Shown here piece after piece: positions 57,388 to 64,000 of a stretch of DNA of 64,000 nucleotides. The first letter of the stretch is position 1. Every line of letters begins with the position of its first letter. The notes beneath the pieces were generated by a model that worked only from the letters and a program-made list of their open reading frames with translations, did not search any database and had not been told where the DNA came from. The stretch covers positions 4,615,486 through 4,679,485 of the forward strand of contig JAESIW010000138.1 in NCBI GenBank assembly GCA_016802295.1, written 5' to 3'. Both the position numbers and the translations under genes were made by a program. Source of the stretch: Brachionus rotundiformis (lineage: Eukaryota; Rotifera; Eurotatoria; Ploima; Brachionidae).

Positions 57388-60300
57388 CTTTTAAGGCTTA
57401 GATTAAAGCTTATATATTTTAAATTAATTAATAAAATGTAATTGAATTTTCTTTTATTTATTAAAAATTTTTTATTTGTTAAACTTGAAGATACAGTGAT
57501 GAAATTTAGATTAAAATTTAAAACAAATATATTAAACCACTTTCGATTTAGTTATTAAGTTGAAAATTAAAATTAGAGCGCAATAAAAATTAATTTGATG
57601 TAAGAAAAAAACACTAAATTATTTGATGAGACTAAATTGCACTGTTAAATAAGATAGAACGTCATTGATATTTATTATATATCTATAAATTTTACTTTTG
57701 GTTAATTTATTTTAGTATTTTTGAATTGAATTCTCCAAAGATTAATCAAAAAACGAGAAAATTCAATTTTTAAAATTATTATGAAATCAGAGAATTGAAT
57801 TTTTTTTAATTTGATTTTCAAAATTTAATCAAGTGTTATTTTTTTAAATTTCATTTTGCTTTGTTATTCAAAATGAATGATTTAAAGTATTAAGTAACTT
57901 TTACTTTCGATTATTATTGCCATTTTATCAAACAAATATTTGTGCTAAATTAAAGTTTAAATAAAGGAAAAGTGACAATTATTTTTAAGATAAAAAAATT
58001 AAATAATTTGAAAAATTGATTGTATAACAATTTTTTTCTTATCTAGTTCTTGTAGTTAAAAGATTTTTATTCACATGCTAGAATTTTAATAATCTTGAAT
58101 TAGAACCGCATTTATATCTGATTTTTAAATCATAGTATTATTTGATTTTTGTACAATAACAGTATCCCAACAAATTATTTGTAACAGATTTTTATTGATA
58201 AAAGCAGCATTTTTAAATTAGAATTATAACTTTTATTAATCCCGTTTTGATAAAAATCCAAATCGATAAAATAATGATTTCGATTGAATTTGATGAAAAT
58301 GCAATAAAAAACGCTTATACATGACTTTTGAATTCAATTTTTCTTTTTTTAACTACGAAGAAAATATGATTAAAAACTTAAGTTAAATTTTAAAATTCTT
58401 CCCTTAGTTTATTTTTCATATCTAAAAATGATAAAAAGTTTGATATAATGTTTGCTGATAATTAGTTGTTAATGCTTGAGCCCGCGCTTTGTAATCACAT
58501 AGGCTTTAATAATTTGTTAGAAATTCTCACATAGCTATGCCCTATAAGATGTTAATAAGTATCTATTTTGAAATAAAATAAAAATAAATCAATCAGACTC
58601 TCAATTTAATTGTTCGTATCTTTGTAGCAGATAATTTAGCAAAAAATTATCCTTTTATAAAGGAATTAATTCAATAAAGTCTGGTAAAAAACTGAAAATA
58701 AATTTATTTTATTTCATGGGTTACAGTGACATGATTTTACAAAATAAAAATTATACATTGACAACTTGGTAAAATAATTTTCAAATAATCCCCTAAATTA
58801 AAACAATTTGTAAAAATTGTGAATATTTGATTGAAATTTTTCATTTTATATGAGGTGTCTTAAGAAATTTGAACTGTGAAGCTTTTGTAGTGCTTTGTTC
58901 ATTCAAAATTTGAAATTTTATATGCTTTAAGTTTAGAATTAAATATTACATTATTTTATAAAACCGAAAATTATTTAATTCAAGTCAATTTACAAGAGAA
59001 AGATAACCTTCTCACATTATCTTTTACAAGAATATTATTTAATTTGGGATTAGCCATAAAGAAACATAAAAAGAATTATTCAAAAAATGTATAAAAAATT
59101 TATAAAATAAAAATTCAAATTTATCTTTCATGAGACATGAGACTAACCACAAACAATTTTCTAATTCTTATCATAATCTTGTCAACCATGTAATCAGAAA
59201 CTAAATCACTTGGACGAAAAAATTGACAAACTATTCATTCCAACCGACCAAGGCTCAGTCTAAATTTCATTTTAAATAAATAAATAAAATTAAACCACAA
59301 ACTTATGAAGACTTATTATTATTTAGCTCAAAAATACTAATAAAAACTTATACATATAATAATTACTTTTCAAATATTTTTAAATTTAGAAAAGTGGTAT
59401 AAATCTGCTTTGAATCAAATGTTGGTTAAGTTGCCCTAAACTTTAGATTGGCCGCGTCAAAAATAGAGAAAAAATATCTAAAATAATCTAGAAACAAAGT
59501 AAAACAATAGATTTGTCAATTAATTTGATTTAAATTTAATATTCCAGTGATAGAGAATGCTGGTAACAATTTTTGATAACATAGAAAACTGCTTTAGAGA
59601 ATCTTATCAGTAAAAAAAATTTTAATATTCCGAAACACAATCTTTAAATGTAACATATTAATTTTAATTATTCAAGGGCTTGCCATATTCTACCTTGATA
59701 TTTCATAACTGATAAGATCGTCTCGTCTTATTCACACTATACGAAACCGAGTTTTACCACATTTAGAGACCTGCCGAATAAAGAAATACAAAAATTTTGA
59801 ATTATCTTATCTAAGAAAATAAAACTCTGATAAAACAATTTTATTATTCAAATTTTATAAAAAAAAAATTCAAGACTTAAATGTAGCAAGAGAATAGACT
59901 AGCACGAGCTATTTAAAATTCATAATTTAAACAACTTTAAGGCCTTGTTTTCAATTAAGTGTCATCAAAATGTTTACGAAAAATACCAAATAAGTAAAGT
60001 GCAGATTCAAATAAGATAAACAAGATTCTGTTTTATTTTCACGGCTCAGTCAAGCGTTGTCTAAAGCAAGCCAGCAATTAACAAACTGTTTGATACGATA
60101 CTTATTGAATCCGATTGGTATTTAACCCATTTTTTATGAGCGATTAAACCAATTTAATCGAGTCATTTGATCGTTTTAATTGGAACTCAATGGTGTCTCT
60201 GGTTGGCAAGTGGGCAAACAAAAGTCAGGTACACTTCGTCTTAGCTTCTAATTAAGAAAACCTTGAAAGCTACTCTATTTGCTTTATTTCATTTGGATAT

Positions 60301-62226
60301 AAATCAAATAAGTTGAAATTAAATTTTTTCATAGAAAACTTCCAGATACTCAATTAAAAATTGTTTTAATTAAACAAAATCTTCTTTTTTATTTGTTTGA
60401 TTTTAACCGCTTTCAAATTTTTATTTAAGATAAAAACATGCTTGTTTTATCTCTTAAAAAATTCAATTTTTCAATCATTTCTAAACTTAGAATGCAAGTT
60501 TGAAAATTCCGTATTTTGTTTTCGATCATTCAGTATTTTAATATTATCAAATAAAGATAAATTCCTATTAACTAACTTCAAAAATTAAAAAGAACAAATA
60601 AAATAACTAATAAATAAAGTTAAAATAATATATTTGTTAATAGTTAGTGATGATTTTATTTTTTTCAAATTTAGCACTCAAAGTTCGATAAATGGTTCTC
60701 ATATGTGTGTCGAAATATTAATTTGGCAAATAATCAGGTTCAGACAAAGGCATTGGAAACAAACTGCATGCATTTGCACTTTTTGCTTATTAATTAAATC
60801 CATTCTAAAATCAATCAATAAAAAAGGTGGTTTGTCACTATGTTATTTAAGAACTCGATCCTCGAGCTCGCCTTATTGATAGATAAAGATTTAATTCATA
60901 TCAATCATCACAAATTTAAAGCTATTTGTTTTCCAAATTTCAAAACTAAAGGTTTTAAGTTAATTAAAAAAATAGATTTTATTTTTATCATTTATTTTTA
61001 ATCTAAAATTTCTTATTCCGTAGATAACACATCGATTAGGATCAGAGATCTTTTTTTTTTGTTTTTAAGAAAAAGGTAAAAGATAAACTTCAAAAGGGAG
61101 ATACTATCTGAGAGTGAATGACATCATTTAGAAGAGCATCGTACGGGACTAAGATAAAACCAATATGGCTTGAATTAGAAAATTAAATATATGAAGATAA
61201 GCCAGTTTTTAATTAAATCCATAATCGATAAGTTTTCGATACATCTAAAAGGTATTCAATATTTGATATGACACTAGTATGTCTTGGAATCCTTACGGTC
61301 TTTCATTTGTTTTTTATCTAATTAGATGAAGATTTTCAATCTCTAATCTAATTTTTTGCCATAATAAAATCATGCGCTTCAGATGTTAAATTTTTATAGT
61401 CTTGAAAATGATGTTTGATCTATGGAGCTTGTTCAAGGTACTTGGTTTATTTGATTAAGTCATTCCTCAGGTCCGTAGTTTTAATCAAATTTAATAAATT
61501 AAATTAATTTAATTAAAGGTTTTGTTGTTAATAGTTAATTTTAGATTTCTACTCTTTGTTTATTGATCTTGCACAATCGTTTCTCTTAGTCAAATAAAAA
61601 ATTGCTACAACAAATTATATTCAATTTAGGTATTCAAGTAATATTATTATTTTTTTAAATTGATAAAACATTAATCATGTTAGATACATGTGCTCACTAA
61701 TTATATTTAAAATCATTTTTAGAATATGAATTTTATCTAAATTTGTAAATAAAAACCATATAACAATAATAATAGGTTAAAACAGTAATAATAAGGTTTT
61801 TACTAGAATTAGTAGCCTTTATAAAATGTTTAAGGCTAAAGGATTCTAGAGGAAAAGTGATTAATTTTTTCAAAGACATGTGTCACATAAAACAAAGAAA
61901 ATTTTTGCTTTCAATTGGTATTACATGGTCAATTCAATTGTTTTTAAAGGTCAAGAAAAATTAAAATTTAAATTTAAAATGAAGATTAAGAATTAAGCCG
62001 CTTTAAAGTATTAAAAGACTATATTATTACATAAATCTAATTTTAACACAAATAAAATCGTTTAGAACATCTTATTTGAGTTTTTTTTTAAATTCTAGTT
62101 CAATAATCGGATTTAAATTTAAACAAAAAAAAACTTAATTAAAATTTTGGGGATTAATATCGCTCAAATAAGACGATATCACTCAAATTTGTTTAATTTT
62201 ATCTTTAGATTATTTCACTTTTGAAA
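57388..62226. other. 4.8-kb gene-free stretch
   Basis: No gene, RNA gene or long repeat is recognisable. Most of it is AT-rich. A patch at about 60040-60280 is clearly less AT-rich and of higher complexity (GTGTCTCTGGTTGGCAAGTG, CAGGTACACTTCGTCTTAGC) without an open frame. It might be a regulatory element for the downstream gene. Frames at 60397-60588 and 60634-60879 lack support. Confidence 0.4.
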
Positions 62227-64000
62227 ATGAAACTAGACTTGGCGAGTTCTAGCGACTTTCAGCTACTTAACTTTTCCTATGAGACATTTGCCAAGGTTAC
62301 CAATGCAGATACCTTTGGCAAGGAAGCGGATCTCTCAAATGAGGTAACTTTTTCAGAATAGTTGATTGGCTCGAATCCTAACCGCTTTTAGCTAATAAAA
62401 TTTGATAAACTGATAAAGTTAACCAACAGATGATTTTACTCAAACCCAAGGCGTCACCTTTTTTCATAATGTACGTCTCTATTAAATTTCTAATCACATT
62501 TAGAAAAAAAAATTAAAATTTAATCTCTAAACTTTTCTCATTCTTTTATAATAATTTATTTTAAAAGATAACAAAACTTATCTAATTTTAAAAAATAATA
62601 ATTTTTAAAATAAACATTTAAAATAAATAATCAATCGTGGGCACATTTTTATAGCAAGTGTCTAGCAAAAGTCTAAGCTGTTCACTATTCTTGGCAATTT
62701 TACTCTATGGCTGGATCAATAGCTGTCTAGTAGACTAAATTATACCATCCGCAAGCTTGATCCACAATTTGGGCCTCTTAAATCCAGATTGGAACTATGC
62801 TATCACTCTTTTGACATCCACATATTAGGTCAAGGTCTTTTTCCATTTTCGCTTAGGAGACAAACAATTTCCTAAAAACATCTTGAATATGTTCGCCAAT
62901 TTCCCTAGTGTTTCCTCGATATGTTTGAGCCTCGACAACGCTTTAAAATGTCAAGATCGAGAATCGAGAAAATAGCGGCTCGAAATATCACTCTTTGAAT
63001 TTCTCTATTCACAAAAAGCTTAGTAGTCCTAATCATACAATCATCACTAGCGACACCTGTCACTGCTCTCATTCTATACCGCAAGTCCGATTAGGATCAA
63101 TCGTAAATATATATGGTAAATGGTAGAAAAAAAATTCATTTATTTTTTTTTATTTTTTAAAAAAAAATTTTTTAACACAAATGGTCTTAACTCACCAAAT
63201 CGAGTTTACAAATTGATCCAACTAAAATTCAAATCCTTGAAGAAATAACTTTTTTTTTTCTTGAAAATTAAGCTTTTAAAAAAATAATACTGATTTTCCA
63301 AATAATTTGTGTCCGCTTTATTATCTTAATAAATAAATAATAATAATCAAGAAATAAATTCATTTAACTTTAGATAAAAATGAATGGTCAAATAGATTAC
63401 CAGTCGAGTGACTATTCGAACAAATATTCGAACCAGGGCACTTTTTATTCTGGCTCTCACCAGCCAAATATCACAGTGCACCATCAGCAGTATCCACAAC
63501 AGCAGCAGTACAACTTTAACCAACAGTATACAAACTACTATCCATCTCAATATGACTACTCTTTCAGTCAAATGCAGAACCAGCAAATAAGCAGTGTACA
63601 AGCAACCAATTTGGCTCAGACTCCGTCAATAACACCTCCACCGTCGAATACGAACACGCCGACACCACTCTATTCGAACTCATCTCATTACCATCAACTT
63701 CTGGCGGACAAAAAGAACAAATCAATGAAAACAAGCCGCTGTCTGACCAATCTGCTGAGCAAAAAAGAGAACGAAGAGTTTCACAAGAACGATGATGAGG
63801 ATGATGAAGATGAGGATCTCAGCGATGAGGACGAAGATGATGAAGAGGACAGTCGCTTTGGTTCAATGTACAAAAATAAAAAGCAAAGTGACTTGGACAC
63901 CGAAAACGACTACGAAATAAAACATAATTGTCTTAGTGAACAGGGAGCCTACATGAATAGTCTTTTCAATTCACCATCTTCCTTGTCTTCACAATCGGCC
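62227..64000 (+). CDS. probable nuclear/transcription regulator, 5' part only
   Basis: Exon 62227-62343 (MKLDLASSSDFQLLNFSYET..., donor GAG|GTAACT, phase 0) can join in frame to an exon starting at 63374 (acceptor TTTAG), which stays open to the window edge (209 codons). If instead translation starts in the second exon, MNGQIDYQSSDYSNKY at 63380 is the first Met. The second exon is rich in Gln, Tyr, Ser and Pro (HHQQYPQQQQYNFNQQY, TPSITPPPSNTNTPTP), then has a very acidic run (DDEDDEDEDLSDEDEDDEED) after a basic stretch. Its base composition is much less AT-biased than the flanks. This style is typical of transcription factor N-termini, including homeodomain proteins, but no DNA-binding domain lies within the window, so the family is not known. 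Confidence 0.6.
62344..63373. other. putative intron with an unusually complex block
   Basis: Intron proposed between the first two exons of the 3'-terminal gene. Positions 62640-63110 are noticeably less AT-rich than other introns. On the minus strand they have a fairly long open frame (segments such as RAVTGVASDDCMIRTTKLFV), interrupted later by stops. I cannot tell an old transposon fragment from a regulatory block. Confidence 0.35.

Noticed and set aside
60397..60879. Two plus-strand frames in the gene desert
   Set aside because: Composition matches spacer DNA and the translated sequences show no domain or conserved motif.
1..64000. tRNA, rRNA or other structured RNA genes
   Set aside because: I looked for tRNA-like and rRNA-like sequence by eye and saw none. 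A covariance-model scan would be needed to be certain.

Overview
This is an AT-rich animal nuclear genome window. The genes have short GT-AG introns, mostly 44-62 nt, and the families are metazoan: opsins, POLDIP2, BROX, TMEM62, TANGO1, MEP-1, SMARCD and ZC3H3. The very low GC, tiny introns and small intergenic gaps between some genes suggest a compact invertebrate, for example a monogonont rotifer such as Brachionus. That is an inference from style, not from a diagnostic sequence. Exon structures were built by hand from splice signals, reading phase and family homology. For the complete models the exon lengths sum to an exact multiple of three.

Layout. 0-3 kb: a broken KRBA2-like (gypsy-integrase-type) transposon gene and a LINE remnant. 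3.7-25.5 kb: minus-strand genes in the order POLDIP2, SDHAF2, BROX, TMEM62, calcineurin B, a TANGO1/cTAGE-type ER exit-site protein, and two tandem intronless SLC35G-like transporters. A near-perfect 600-bp palindrome lies just upstream of POLDIP2. 26.5-28.7 kb: a transposon island holding two miniature TIR elements, three LINE scraps and an array of GAATACA/TGTATTC motifs. 29-31 kb: a small secreted protein and an HMA copper-chaperone-like protein on the plus strand. 31.4-37.8 kb: a LINE tail, the intronless MEP-1-like zinc-finger gene (minus) and a small Cys-rich membrane protein (minus) with two candidate first exons. 41.4-57.4 kb: two divergent opsin paralogues flank SMARCD/BAF60 and a ZC3H3-like CCCH protein, both on the plus strand. 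A second integrase remnant and a LINE tail follow SMARCD. 57.4-62.2 kb has no recognisable gene. 62.2-64 kb is the 5' part of a probable transcriptional regulator that runs off the window.

Functional themes are ordinary for an animal: mitochondrial factors (POLDIP2, SDHAF2), membrane trafficking (BROX, TANGO1), Ca signalling (calcineurin B), chromatin and mRNA factors (SMARCD, MEP-1, ZC3H3) and photoreception (two opsins). I found no multi-gene system that looks undescribed. The points most worth following are the two large palindromes (one inside an opsin intron), the lineage-specific introns of the second opsin including a GC-AG intron, the intron that repairs the zinc finger of a transposon integrase, the apparent lack of an SH3 domain in the TANGO1-like protein, and a family of TA-flanked miniature elements.
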